Under the pieces are notes generated by a model. That model saw only the letters and a list, made by a program, of their open reading frames with translations, was not told the DNA's origin and did not search any database. 64,000 nt of DNA from Caldisericum exile_A (GTDB lineage Bacteria > Caldisericota > Caldisericia > Caldisericales > Caldisericaceae). Positions 24,762-33,899 of this stretch are shown here, one piece after another. The position numbers and the translations under genes were made by a program. The stretch covers positions 12,205-76,204 of the forward strand of contig NZ_JBLOBF010000007.1 of the NCBI RefSeq assembly GCF_047785965.1. Direction: 5' to 3'. How positions within the stretch are numbered: position 1 is the stretch's first letter; each line of letters opens with the position of its first letter.

Positions 24762-25073
24762 ATGAATAAGAGAAGAAATTTTACACCAGAACAAAAAGCA
24801 AAAATTGTATTAGAGGTATTGAGAGAAGAAAAAACGCTTAATGAAATCGCTGCTGAATATGAAATACATCCAAATATGATTAGCCGCTGGAAAGCAGAAT
24901 TTATCAATAATGCAGCAAAGGTGTTTAGCAAAGAAACGGACGAGTTAGAAAAGGTCAAAAAATCATATGAAAAGGAGAAGGAGGAATTATTGAAACAAAT
25001 AGGGCAGCTCTCTTGTGAGAATGCCTGGCTTAAAAAAATCTGCCCAATTCTAAATCTCGTGAGGAACGCATGA
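24762..25073 (+). CDS. IS3-family transposase OrfA
   Basis: 103 residues: a helix-turn-helix, FTPEQKAKIVLEVLREEKTL then EIAAEYEIHPNMISRWKAEF, followed by a leucine-zipper-like coiled coil, as in OrfA of IS3 elements, which binds the inverted repeats. An A7 run at 25032-25038 just before the orfB overlap is a plausible -1 frameshift site for making the OrfAB fusion. OrfB begins at ATG 25070, overlapping the OrfA stop by 4 nt. Confidence 0.9.
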   Translation: MNKRRNFTPEQKAKIVLEVLREEKTLNEIAAEYEIHPNMISRWKAEFINNAAKVFSKETDELEKVKKSYEKEKEELLKQIGQLSCENAWLKKICPILNLVRNA

Positions 25074-25901
25074 AAATGATTGATAGGTGTGATAAAAAGC
25101 TTAGTATTAGCAGACAGGCTGAGCTCTTAAGTATTAATCGCACAAGCCTTTATTACAAGCCTGTGCCAACAAGCGATGAAGAATACATGATTAAGCGTAT
25201 CATTGATGAGGTCTATACAGCGCATCCCGAATACGGATATCGCAGAATGACAACTATACTAAGGAGAGATTATGGAATTCTTATCAACCGCAAAAGGACT
25301 CGCCGTTACATGTGGGAGATGGGTATACATGGATTCTACTCTGGACCAAATCTTAGTAAGAGATTGCATAACAAATACCTATATCCATATTTATTAAAAG
25401 GATTAAACATTGATCATCCTAATCAAGTATGGTCAATAGATATAACATATTGTCGGATGAAACGAGGTTTTATGTACTTAGTAGCCATTATAGACTGGTA
25501 TTCCAGGTATATTGTAGGATATGGGCTGTCTAATACACTTGAACATACATTCGCTCAAAAAAGCCATAAAAAAGCATGGAGCACCAGAAATCATAAACAG
25601 TGACCAAGGTTCACAGTTTACATGTGAAGACTATATAAACTTGCTGAAAGAAAATGAAATAAAAATATCTATGGATAGTAGAGGAAGAGCATTGGACAAT
25701 CACCGTATAGAACGATTTTTCAGAAGCTACAAGTGGGAGAAGCTTTACCTGGAAGACTGTGAAACTGGGCATCAGTTAAGAAAAATAACACAAGAATATA
25801 TTGAATACTACAACAACAGTAGACCGCATCAGTCATTAGGGAACAGAACACCTGCTGAATATTACTACGGAAAATCTAATATTCTTGTGCAAGCTGGTTA
25901 G
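25070..25901 (+). pseudogene. IS3-family transposase OrfB, frameshifted
   Basis: The first frame (25070-25603) has the HTH_21 region, YRRMTTILRRDYGI, and the first catalytic Asp in QVWSIDITYCRMKRG. After an A6 run near 25558 (one A too many) the true protein continues in another frame with INSDQGSQFTCEDY (second Asp) and ALDNHRIERFFRSYKWEKLY (catalytic Glu), ending YYNNSRPHQSLGNRTPAEY. All three DDE residues are present but split over two frames, so the copy cannot transpose by itself. Confidence 0.9.
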
Positions 25902-26154
25902 ATCTGTGGCATTTATCACATGTTCCCTTTGGTGAACTTTTCATTCCATGCCTTGATGCATCAGTCGTTACTATGATATGTTTATGCTTGGCATAGCTGT
26001 ATGCATCTATTATTATAATAAGACTATACACTCAAATAACTTCAGTTTATGTATCTAACTTACATTTTATATAAAATTATCAAAATAAAGGAGGTGCACA
26101 AATCTAACTTAGATTTTTAAAAAAATTGTCTTGACAGATGGGAGCATTATAAAT

Positions 26155-26335
26155 CGTCAGTCCCCCTCTAAATAAGGTATTCCTCGTGGCTACGCCACTT
26201 CGGAATGACACAACCAGTCATTTCGACGAACGAAGTGAGGAGAAATTTCCACATTTTGAGGGGGCACAACATCGCCCCCTCAATACTCCCCCGAATAATA
26301 ATTTTTCCTTGGGAGTAAGTTAGAAAGAGGTTTGC
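26155..26335. repeat. Composite dispersed repeat, copy 3 (right border of island)
   Basis: It contains, in order and in the same orientation as copy 2, the CTCGTGGCTACGCCACTTCG unit, the GTCATTTCGACGAACGAAG unit, the GAGGGGGCACAAC/GCCCCCTC hairpin and the TTGGGAGTAAGTTAGAAAG unit. Its right end overlaps the last codons of the nucleoside hydrolase gene and supplies that gene's stop codon. Confidence 0.9.
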
Positions 26336-27270
26336 GATCTTTCATCGAAATACTTTATTGCTTCAATCATAAGTTTCTTGAATTTAGGAAGATCTAAGTC
26401 AAGTGCAACAAAAGCGTTAGGTTCTTTCTTTAAGACGTTGTAGTAATCTACAACTGTTTGTCCTGATGTGAATTCTCCCTTTGTTTCAATATCAACATGA
26501 AGGTGTTTTACTTTAAGAATTGTCGGATCAATTAGATATGAAACTGCTAATGCATCGTGGATTGGAGCACCATCAAAACCAAAAAATTCTTTATTTGTTG
26601 TTGCAAAAAATCTTAGGAGTGGAGCAATTACACTCGAAACAGGTCCTTTAAAACTCTCAATATAATCAATGTCTTCAAAAGTTAAGAGGGCACGGTTTGT
26701 TACATCAAGACCAACCATTACAGTTGGAATACCACTTTCAAATACAATCTTTGCAGCCTCAGGGTCAACATAAATATTAAATTCAGCACCTGGCGTAAAG
26801 TTTGAATCATGAAATGCGCCACCCATAAGAACTATCTTTTCAATTTTGTCTTTGATTTTCGGCTCCTTCAAAAGCGCAACAGCAATGTTTGTCAAAGGTC
26901 CTGTTGGGACAAGATAAATCTTTTCGTTTGAGTTCATTATAGTCTCAATAATGAAGTCAATTGCGTGTTTGTGTGTCTCGTTTCCCTTTGGTTCAGGAAG
27001 GTTTGCTCCATCAAGCCCAGAAACCCCATGGATTTGAGGTGCTGTAACAAGCTCTCTTAAAATTGGTTTGTCAAATCCTCTCGAAACTTTGACATCAGTT
27101 CTTCCAATAAGATTTAACACCCTTAAAGCATTAGTGTATGTCTTTTCGCCTGTTTGATTTCCTGCAACAGTTGTGATTCCCAAAACTTCAAGCTCCTTAT
27201 TTGAAAGCGCAAGGATTATTGCAAGCATGTCGTCGTGTCCTGGATCACAGTCCAGTATAATCTTTTTCAT
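26320..27270 (-). CDS. Inosine/uridine-preferring nucleoside hydrolase (second copy)
   Basis: 316 residues starting with the calcium-binding signature LDCDPGHDDMLA (residues 6-17), followed by LEVLGITTVAGNQ and a conserved GAPIHDALAV near residue 250. Such enzymes split ribonucleosides into base and ribose in the cytosol. The last seven or so residues (ERSQTSF) are encoded by repeat DNA, so the original C-terminus was clipped or extended by the repeat insertion. It is the last gene of the nucleoside operon and overlaps the permease gene by 4 bp. Base preference cannot be told from sequence. Confidence 0.9.
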   Translation of the reverse strand: MKKIILDCDPGHDDMLAIILALSNKELEVLGITTVAGNQTGEKTYTNALRVLNLIGRTDVKVSRGFDKPILRELVTAPQIHGVSGLDGANLPEPKGNETHKHAIDFIIETIMNSNEKIYLVPTGPLTNIAVALLKEPKIKDKIEKIVLMGGAFHDSNFTPGAEFNIYVDPEAAKIVFESGIPTVMVGLDVTNRALLTFEDIDYIESFKGPVSSVIAPLLRFFATTNKEFFGFDGAPIHDALAVSYLIDPTILKVKHLHVDIETKGEFTSGQTVVDYYNVLKKEPNAFVALDLDLPKFKKLMIEAIKYFDERSQTSF

Positions 27271-28190
27271 TCCTCACCTACCTCCTTTTCTTTTACAGAT
27301 CTTGCCGAATAAATTGTTAGTACCAAAACTGTCACGATGTATGGTATTACCTGAATTATCTCAGATGGGATATTTATTGGTGCAAGGAAGTTTGCAAGGG
27401 CATAAACAATTCCAAAGAGAAGCGATCCTAAAAAGGTTCCTAAAGGCATATTTCCGCCAATAGAAGATGCTGCGATTGCAATAAAACCACGTCCTGCAGT
27501 CATATCACGCCCAAACCAAGAGACATACCCCATCGAAAGATAAAGTCCGCCAAGTGCACCAAAAACTCCTGAAAGAATTAATGCGTAAAGTTTAATTCTT
27601 ACAACATTTATGCCAACCGAACTTGCTGCATCTGGGTTAAGTCCGACGGCTCTTATTTTAAGCCCCAATGGTGTATGAAACACAATTACATAGTAGATAA
27701 TGACAGAAAGAAATGCAATATAGACAAGTATATTTTGATTGTCTAAGATTCCCCCTAAAATGGGGATCTTGGAGAGTAAGCCTAATTTTATTGTTGGAAA
27801 TACAAGGCTTTTAAGAGAGCTTGAAACTCCTTTATCATGCGCAAAGATGTAAAGTAGAAATATAGTTATTCCTGATGCAAACAAATTCAAGGCAATTGCT
27901 GCAAGAATGATATCTGCCTTCAATTTAAGGCTGAAATAACCAAGTATCAATGCAATAAGAACGCCTGCCGAGATTCCTGCAATAAGCGAAAGCCAAAGAT
28001 TTTGAGTAAATGCTGATACAATAACCCCTGTAAATGCAGATACAAGCATTATTCCTTCAAGAGCAATGTTTGTTGAACCAGATAGCGATGAAATTGCAAC
28101 ACCCAAGGCAGGAAATATAATTGGAGTTGCAACTCTTAAAACTGAAAAAAGGAAAGATGTTGAGAATATACTTTTAAGAAGAGGATTCAT
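27267..28190 (-). CDS. Nucleoside (BMP-family) ABC transporter permease 2
   Basis: 307 residues from ATG 28190, preceded by AAGGAGG; the longer frame lies inside the upstream gene. About eight to ten hydrophobic segments include LFSVLRVATPIIFPALGVAI and TNIALEGIMLVSAFTGVIVS. The late loop GGNMPLGTFLGSLLFGIVYA is typical of the BPD_transp_2 permeases that pair with BMP-type lipoproteins (YufQ/NupC type). It overlaps permease 1 by 17 bp and the hydrolase by 4 bp. Confidence 0.88.
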   Translation of the reverse strand: MNPLLKSIFSTSFLFSVLRVATPIIFPALGVAISSLSGSTNIALEGIMLVSAFTGVIVSAFTQNLWLSLIAGISAGVLIALILGYFSLKLKADIILAAIALNLFASGITIFLLYIFAHDKGVSSSLKSLVFPTIKLGLLSKIPILGGILDNQNILVYIAFLSVIIYYVIVFHTPLGLKIRAVGLNPDAASSVGINVVRIKLYALILSGVFGALGGLYLSMGYVSWFGRDMTAGRGFIAIAASSIGGNMPLGTFLGSLLFGIVYALANFLAPINIPSEIIQVIPYIVTVLVLTIYSARSVKEKEVGEE

Positions 28191-29259
28191 TTTTAAAAGC
28201 CTCCTTTTCTGCTTCTCTAACTGTAATTCTATACTTGACATTTTCCAAAAATGCCTCTGCTGTTATAAGAAGGATTATAATTGCTTCAATGACGCTTATT
28301 AGTTCATATGGGACATCCGAAAGAAGATTTAATACCTGTCCTCCAATTCTTAAATATGCAAGGAAAAATGCCGCAAACATTATAAGGATTGGGTTATTGT
28401 GTCCGATAATTGCAACTACAACTCCATCCCATCCATATCCAGGAAGCGATTGCCATAAGAATCTTCTGTGTATTCCCATTACTTCTGCCATTCCTCCGAT
28501 ACCTGCAAAAATTCCTCCAATAAGAGACGATAGAACTATTACTTTAAAAACATTTATTCCACTATACTTTGCAAAATGAAAGTTAAAGCCAACCATTCTA
28601 ATCTCATAGCCAAGTGTTGTATGATACAGGAAATAGTATGCAATAAAAACCGATGCAATAGCAATTAAAAAACCTATATGTATCCTTGTATTAGGAATAA
28701 ATTGCTTTAAAAATAGAGTTTCTGGAAGTCTATAGGATGTAAGATATCCTGCAGCTTTATCTCTAAAGTGATAGTTAATAAGGTATATGGAAATGAAATA
28801 GGCAATGTAATTGAGCATTAATGTTAATACAACCATATTTGCTCTGTATTTTGCTTTTAGGTATCCTGGAATAAATCCCCAAAAGGCCCCCATAAGACCT
28901 GCAAATGTAAGCACAACTAAGATGTAAATAAATCCAGGTAAGTTGAGTCCTTGTATAATTAAAGCAAAGGCCGTCCCAAATGCAGCACTTATGAAAAATG
29001 TCCCCTCGGCCCCAACGTTAAATTGTTGTGCCTGGAAAGGAATAGCAATTGCAATACCGCAAAAAATAATTGGTGTTGCAAGTTCAACGATATTACCAAT
29101 TCTACTTATAGATCCAAATGGTCCAAGGAAAAGGTATCCTAAGGCAGCAATTGAGTCTTTTGAAACAAGAAAAATTAAGGAAACGCTTATTATAAAGCCA
29201 ATGAGGATTGCAATAATAGTTCTAATCAAGTTAAAATATTTTAGAATAAACTTTTCCAT
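28174..29259 (-). CDS. Nucleoside (BMP-family) ABC transporter permease 1
   Basis: 361 residues of BPD_transp_2 type with ten or so transmembrane helices, including TPIIFCGIAIAIPFQAQQFN, the motif NVGAEGTFFISA, and GYGWDGVVVAIIGHNNPI. These match the YufP/NupP family. Two tandem ATGs overlap the ATPase stop; the second (29259) has the better distance to GAGGTG. It forms the membrane channel with permease 2. Confidence 0.88.
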   Translation of the reverse strand: MEKFILKYFNLIRTIIAILIGFIISVSLIFLVSKDSIAALGYLFLGPFGSISRIGNIVELATPIIFCGIAIAIPFQAQQFNVGAEGTFFISAAFGTAFALIIQGLNLPGFIYILVVLTFAGLMGAFWGFIPGYLKAKYRANMVVLTLMLNYIAYFISIYLINYHFRDKAAGYLTSYRLPETLFLKQFIPNTRIHIGFLIAIASVFIAYYFLYHTTLGYEIRMVGFNFHFAKYSGINVFKVIVLSSLIGGIFAGIGGMAEVMGIHRRFLWQSLPGYGWDGVVVAIIGHNNPILIMFAAFFLAYLRIGGQVLNLLSDVPYELISVIEAIIILLITAEAFLENVKYRITVREAEKEAFKNESSS

Positions 29260-30782
29260 CATTCACCTCTTTTTAAGCCAAGCATGTATGGACCTAAATC
29301 AACTCCAGTAAGTCCTTCTACCTTGTCAAAGGACTTCACAATTTCTCCATTGTAAATAACAAGTATCCTCGTTGAAAGTTTTAATATTTCATCGAGATCA
29401 GCAGATACAAGCAAAACAGCGCAACCTGAATCCCTTGCGTCTTTTATAAAATTATGAACCAACTCTTCACTTCCAACATCAATTCCTCTAACTGGTTGCG
29501 ATGCTATTATTACTTTTGGATTACTTGAGAGCTCTCGTGCAACAACCACCTTTTGTATGTTACCACCCGAAAGTGCGTTTACTGGAGCTTCAATTGATGG
29601 AGCAAGAATATTGAATCTTTTTACAAGCTCATTTGATGCACCATCAATATATTCATAATTCAGGATTCCCATTTTAGAAAAATTGTTTTTGTAGTATCTA
29701 TCTGAGATTAGATTTTCCTTTACTTTTGCCTTATCTGCAACTCCATTTTTCATTCTGTCCTCTGGAATATGCGAAACGCCCATTTCACGGATTTCTCTTA
29801 CAGACTTATTTACAATATTTTGACCGAGTACATAAACTGCACCGCTTGATGCTTCTCTTAAGCCTGTTAGAATTTCAACAAGTTCAGTTTGACCATTGCC
29901 TTCAACACCTGCAATTCCAACAATTTCACCTTCTCTTACTTCAAAATTGATATTCTTTAAAACTTGAATTTTCTCTCTGTTAAAGTAACTTAGATTTTCA
30001 ACTTTCAAAGCGACATTACCAATATGCCTACTTTCTTCTATTCTCTCAAATGAAACTTCTCTTCCTACCATTAGTCTTGCAATATCGTGTTCGGATAGAT
30101 TTGATGCATCATCAGTTGCAATTACTTTACCATCACGCATTATGGTTACTTTATCTGCAATTTCTTTTACTTCTTTGAGTTTATGCGAGATAAATATAAT
30201 CGTTTTGCCTTGCTCTTTGAGTTCTTTTAATGACTTGAATAACACTTCTGTTTCTTGTGGTGTAAGGACCGCTGTAGGCTCATCTAAAATGAGAATATCT
30301 GCATTCCTTAGAAGTGCTTTAAGAATTTCTACTCTCTGTTTTAATCCTATTGGTAATTCTTTTATCTTCTTTTCTAATGGTACTTCGATTTTATATTTTT
30401 CTATGTATTTTTTTGCAAGGTTATTCATCTCTTTCTTATCAAGGAATATCTTGAATTTTCTTGGTTCAATTCCTAATGTAAGGTTTTCTACAACTGTTAG
30501 ATCCTCTGCAAGCATAAGGTGTTGATGTACCATTCCTATGCCACTTTTAATTGCTTCCATCGGTGTTTTAAATGTTACTTTTTTTCCTTTAACGTATATT
30601 TCACCCTCTTGTGGCATTTCGACACCAAAGATGATTTTCATAAGAGTTGATTTGCCTGCTCCATTTTCACCAACGATTGCATGGATTGTTTTTTCTTCAA
30701 TATCAAGATTGACCTTTTTATTTGCAACAACTCCATTGGGATAAACCTTTACTATATCTCTTAATGAAATAGCAATTGCCAT
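29259..30782 (-). CDS. Nucleoside (BMP-family) ABC transporter ATP-binding protein
   Basis: 507 residues from ATG 30782 (GGAGG at 6-nt spacing). Two ABC domains are fused: the first with Walker A GENGAGKST, an LPIGLKQRVEIL signature and ILDEPTAVLTP; the second with GVEGNGQTE, a LSGGNIQKVVVARELSSNPK signature and degenerate Walker B IIASQPVRGID. This pattern is standard for the YufO/NupO/RbsA-type ATPase of nucleoside importers. It is separated from the binding-protein gene by a terminator-like hairpin. Confidence 0.93.
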   Translation of the reverse strand: MAIAISLRDIVKVYPNGVVANKKVNLDIEEKTIHAIVGENGAGKSTLMKIIFGVEMPQEGEIYVKGKKVTFKTPMEAIKSGIGMVHQHLMLAEDLTVVENLTLGIEPRKFKIFLDKKEMNNLAKKYIEKYKIEVPLEKKIKELPIGLKQRVEILKALLRNADILILDEPTAVLTPQETEVLFKSLKELKEQGKTIIFISHKLKEVKEIADKVTIMRDGKVIATDDASNLSEHDIARLMVGREVSFERIEESRHIGNVALKVENLSYFNREKIQVLKNINFEVREGEIVGIAGVEGNGQTELVEILTGLREASSGAVYVLGQNIVNKSVREIREMGVSHIPEDRMKNGVADKAKVKENLISDRYYKNNFSKMGILNYEYIDGASNELVKRFNILAPSIEAPVNALSGGNIQKVVVARELSSNPKVIIASQPVRGIDVGSEELVHNFIKDARDSGCAVLLVSADLDEILKLSTRILVIYNGEIVKSFDKVEGLTGVDLGPYMLGLKRGE

Positions 30783-30797
30783 ATAAACCTCCAAACG

Positions 30798-30825
30798 AAA
30801 AAAGGGAAGGCGGTCATGCCTTCCC
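30798..30825 (-). terminator. Rho-independent terminator between binding protein and ATPase genes
   Basis: On the minus strand an 8-bp stem GGGAAGGC/GCCTTCCC (30804-30825) with loop ATGACC is followed by six T (30803-30798). It lies inside the operon, so it probably acts as a partial terminator, keeping the binding protein in excess over the transporter. Confidence 0.8.
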
Positions 30826-30842
30826 GAAAACTACTTTTATTT

Positions 30843-31766
30843 TTAACTTCCGAATGCAGTATCTACTTTGATTTCTCCTTTGATAATTTTTTGTGCAAGT
30901 TCATTAACCTTATCTCTAAACTCTTGTGGTACTAATTTTTGGTAGTTTTCGTTATCTGCTATGCCAACGCCATCTTCTGCAAGTCCTAATGCTTCTGCCT
31001 TTCCAAATTCAAGTTTACCCTCAAGGTAAAGCTTCAGTGCTCTGTAGATTGATTTATCAACATTTTTCATCATTGATGTCACAATGTGTGATGCTGCTTC
31101 TGGATCTTTGTCCTTAAGCATGATATACTGATCAGAGTCAACACCAATAGCATATTTATTCTTCTCTTTTGCTGCATCTATAAGACCTAAGCCCGTTTCT
31201 CCTGCAACGTTAAAAGAAATATCTGCACCTTGATCGTATTGAGCAAGGACTAATTCTTTCCCCTTTGCAGGATCGTTAAATAAACCAGCATATGAAACAA
31301 GCACTTTTACTTCTGGATCTATATAGTGCGCACCTTGAATATATCCAACTTTAAAATCATTAATAACAGGAATATCCATTCCGCCAAGGAATCCAATAAC
31401 TTTATCCTTGTTTGCAAGTGGCATATTAGATGTAGTGATCATTGCAGCAAGTGCTCCTACAAGGAAAGATGCTTCATTCTGTTTGTAAAGGATTGAATAA
31501 ACATTTCCAAGATTTCCTTTTGTATAATCAACTGATGTATCGAAGATTATGAACTTCTTCTCAGGATGTTTTGGTGCAACTGCTGTAACTGCATCGACCA
31601 TTTGCCAGGTACCAATGATGATAATATCTGAATCTCCTTGTGCAAGTTGTTCAAGATCTGGTTGCCACTTTGCTGGATCATAACCGCCTTCAATAACCTT
31701 TCCATCCACTCCAAGGTCTTTAATTGCCATTTCAAGACCTCTGTTTGCAGAATCGAAGAAAGCTCC
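30843..31766 (-). pseudogene. BMP-family nucleoside-binding protein lacking its N-terminus
   Basis: The frame reads GAFFDSANRGLEMAIKDLG directly after the stop codon of the upstream hydrolase gene, then runs normally through DIIIIGTWQMVDAV, FLGGMDIPVINDFKVGYIQG and the end, VNELAQKIIKGEIKV. The signal peptide, lipobox and first strand expected in a BMP lipoprotein are missing. The only available ATG (31730) makes a 295-residue cytosolic product. The join looks like a clean deletion. Unless another binding protein serves the transporter, the import system is probably crippled. Confidence 0.8.
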
Positions 31767-32663
31767 TTAGAATATATTTTTGAAAAAATTTAAGAACTTG
31801 CCTTTATCCACTTCCATTACAATCTCAGTTCCGTGTCCTTCACCAATAATAGATGCGCCTCTCATAAGAGATCCGTGATTTAATTCCATATGCATTGATG
31901 TGTTGATTTTGGATTTTATAATAGTTGGATCAAGGAAAGTTGCAAGTGCCATAGGATCAGGAAGAAATACACCTCTTACACCACGTACCTTTTCCACAAA
32001 GTCCATTACAGTTTTTTCCATTTGAAGTATCAATTTACCAACACTGCCTTTGAAAGTTTCTTTCAGCTCCTCTTCAAATATTGGAGTTGCTACAACTGGA
32101 TCCCATGGAACTAAGAGTATTGGTATTCCAAGCCTTAAAACAAACTCTGCTGCCTCTGGGTCATAAAAGAAATTAAACTCGGCAAACCGTGTAACATTTC
32201 CAAAATTTACTGCACCACCCATTGAAACAATTTTTGAAACATAATTTTTGAGGTCTGGGTAAAGATTAAAAGCCATAGCAATGTTTGTAAGAGGTCCGAG
32301 TGTCAAAAGCACAATTCCAGGGTTTTCTCTTGCAAGTTTATAAATTGCATAGGGTGCGGGTAGTTCTTCTTCACTTTTAGGTGATTTCTCAAGTTTTACA
32401 TCTCCAATTCCATTTTCTCCGTGAATCTTTGCAGGTGTTGTTTTTTCAGAAATCAGAGGTTTATGTGCGCCTTTGAAAACCTTAATATCGTTTCTTCCCA
32501 TAAAATTAAGGATTCGTAAAACATTATCCGTTACTTGATCCACATACACATTTCCTGAAACAGTCGTAATTCCAACAATATCTATTCCATATTTTATAGC
32601 ACTGATAATCGTTATTGCATCGTCAATGCCACAATCAGTATCAATAATCATCTTATAAGTCAT
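31767..32663 (-). CDS. Inosine/uridine-preferring nucleoside hydrolase (first copy)
   Basis: 298 residues with IIDTDCGIDDAITI (residues 6-19), the DxDxGxDD calcium/ribose site, then IVGITTVSGNVYV, LTLGPLTNIAMAF and FNFFYDPEAAEFV. It splits ribonucleosides into base and ribose, and the ribokinase next to it would phosphorylate the ribose. GGAGGTG lies just before ATG 32663, which overlaps the ribokinase stop. The C-terminus ends KNIF immediately at a junction with the truncated BMP gene, so its own last residues could also have been altered. It is only distantly similar to the copy at 26320. Confidence 0.9.
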   Translation of the reverse strand: MTYKMIIDTDCGIDDAITIISAIKYGIDIVGITTVSGNVYVDQVTDNVLRILNFMGRNDIKVFKGAHKPLISEKTTPAKIHGENGIGDVKLEKSPKSEEELPAPYAIYKLARENPGIVLLTLGPLTNIAMAFNLYPDLKNYVSKIVSMGGAVNFGNVTRFAEFNFFYDPEAAEFVLRLGIPILLVPWDPVVATPIFEEELKETFKGSVGKLILQMEKTVMDFVEKVRGVRGVFLPDPMALATFLDPTIIKSKINTSMHMELNHGSLMRGASIIGEGHGTEIVMEVDKGKFLNFFKNIF

Positions 32664-33556
32664 TAATGCACCTCCAAGAATCTAATAATTTCTTCATACG
32701 TAGGTGATGATACAGCAGCTCCCTTTCTTGTAACAGATATTGCAGCTGCCGCATTTGCAAACCTCAAGGCGTCTTTTAATGGCATTCCTTTTGAGAGAGC
32801 GGAAGCAAAGCTTCCATTGAATGTGTCTCCTGCACCGGTTGTATCGATCGCCTCTACCTTAAAAGCTTCAACAACAAAGTCTTCATTTTGATTTATAAAT
32901 CTAACACCTTTTTCTCCCATCTTGAAAACAATATTCTTTGCTCCAAGTTTTAAAAGTTCGTAAGTATCATTTGAATTTGTGAGCTTTCTTAATTCTGTTT
33001 CGTTTGGAGTGATAAAGTCCGTGAAAGGTATTACCTTTGTTAGTTCGCTTTTTACAGGTGCTGGATCAAAAATTACAATTGCATTTGATGCTTTTGCAAT
33101 TCTTGAAGCCTCAACAAGCACATCGACATGAATTTCTCCCTGAAGAAGTAAGAAGTCACCATCTTTGATGTTATTTTTGAGATACTCCAATTCTTCTTTA
33201 TTAACTTTTCCGTTTGCACCTTCTATAATTGTGATTCTATTTTCTCCTTTATCATCCACATTAATTACTGCTATACCTGTTTCTGTATGCGCATCAATCA
33301 CGATATGACTCTTTACATCGAATTTTCTAAGAGAATCAATTGCTATTGTTGAAAATATATCATTTCCAACGCGTCCTATGAAGGTAACATCACCGCCTGC
33401 CTTTTTTGCAGCAACTGCTTGATTGGCTCCTTTTCCACCTTGATTTATTAAAAATTCTTTTCCAACGATTGTTTCACCTGCATCAGGGAAACGCTCTGCA
33501 TAGACAACAAGATCAACGTTAATACTTCCGAGTACAAAAATACTTGCCATTTTCAT
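32663..33556 (-). CDS. rbsK: Ribokinase
   Basis: 297 residues of the PfkB family: FVLGSINVDLVVYAERFPDA, then the glycine motif NQGGKGANQAVAAKKAGG, and the C-terminal signature DTTGAGDTFNGSFASAL with the catalytic Asp. It makes ribose 5-phosphate from the ribose released by the hydrolases, so it closes the pathway. The start ATG 33556 is favoured because a -10 box lies 6 nt upstream, implying a leaderless message; ATG 33550 is the alternative. It is the first gene of the nucleoside operon. Confidence 0.92.
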   Translation of the reverse strand: MKMASIFVLGSINVDLVVYAERFPDAGETIVGKEFLINQGGKGANQAVAAKKAGGDVTFIGRVGNDIFSTIAIDSLRKFDVKSHIVIDAHTETGIAVINVDDKGENRITIIEGANGKVNKEELEYLKNNIKDGDFLLLQGEIHVDVLVEASRIAKASNAIVIFDPAPVKSELTKVIPFTDFITPNETELRKLTNSNDTYELLKLGAKNIVFKMGEKGVRFINQNEDFVVEAFKVEAIDTTGAGDTFNGSFASALSKGMPLKDALRFANAAAAISVTRKGAAVSSPTYEEIIRFLEVH

Positions 33557-33562
33557 AAAAGC

Positions 33563-33591
33563 ATTTTAACAAATTTTAAAATGATTTGCAA
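33563..33591 (-). promoter_or_regulatory. Promoter of the nucleoside operon (leaderless)
   Basis: TTGCAA (33586-33591) and TAAAAT (33563-33568) are 17 bp apart on the minus strand. The -10 ends 6 nt before ATG 33556, so the transcript should start at or next to the start codon. Confidence 0.6.
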
Positions 33592-33690
33592 TAGGTCAGT
33601 GAATAATGGACTTTTTAAATATTTTCGACACTCTTTGCATATTAATGTGTGAAGGGAAAAATCCCTTCAAAATTTTTATGGGAGGTAAAT

Positions 33691-33888
33691 ATGACTGTTG
33701 TAGAGAAGAATGGAGTTTTAGAAATTGTGTTTGATGTAAATGGTAAAACAAGACGTGAAAGTATTACAGGTATTAAACCTACTGCAACTGATACTGATTT
33801 ATTTGAAGTTGCACAGGGTATTATAAATCTCCTATCGGGTACTGTAAGTGATGTTAGGAGGAGAATTGTTAAGACTTATGCTGCATAA
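33691..33888 (+). CDS. DUF1659 family protein
   Basis: 65 residues from ATG 33691 (GGGAGGT just upstream; the longer frame has no ribosome site). The sequence GVLEIVFDVNGKTRRESITG ... AQGIINLLSGTVSDVRRR fits DUF1659, small proteins of unknown function found beside DUF2922 and YvrJ in Firmicutes. It looks like a two-strand, one-helix unit. It is the first gene of a four-gene cassette with DUF2922, YvrJ and an amidase. Confidence 0.8.
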   Translation: MTVVEKNGVLEIVFDVNGKTRRESITGIKPTATDTDLFEVAQGIINLLSGTVSDVRRRIVKTYAA

Positions 33889-33899
33889 GGAGGTAAAGC

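Larger units (their letters stand above)
24725..26136 (+). mobile_element. IS3-family insertion sequence (inactive)
   Basis: The element carries orfA and a frameshifted orfB. Candidate imperfect terminal inverted repeats are GGCAGACAAAAAGTC...AAAAATAAGTTAGA (24725-24754) and its inverse near 26103-26136 (TCTAACTTAGATTTTT ... TTGTCTTGACA). The right-hand boundary is uncertain because 25902-26100 holds extra DNA, including a minus-strand stretch that may be a piece of another gene. No target-site duplication could be confirmed by eye. Confidence 0.6.

Noticed and set aside
25902..26100. Minus-strand peptide YAKHKHIIVTTDASRHGMKS as another transposase
   Set aside because: The stretch is short, has no start and could not be matched to a specific family; it is mentioned only as extra DNA near the IS end.
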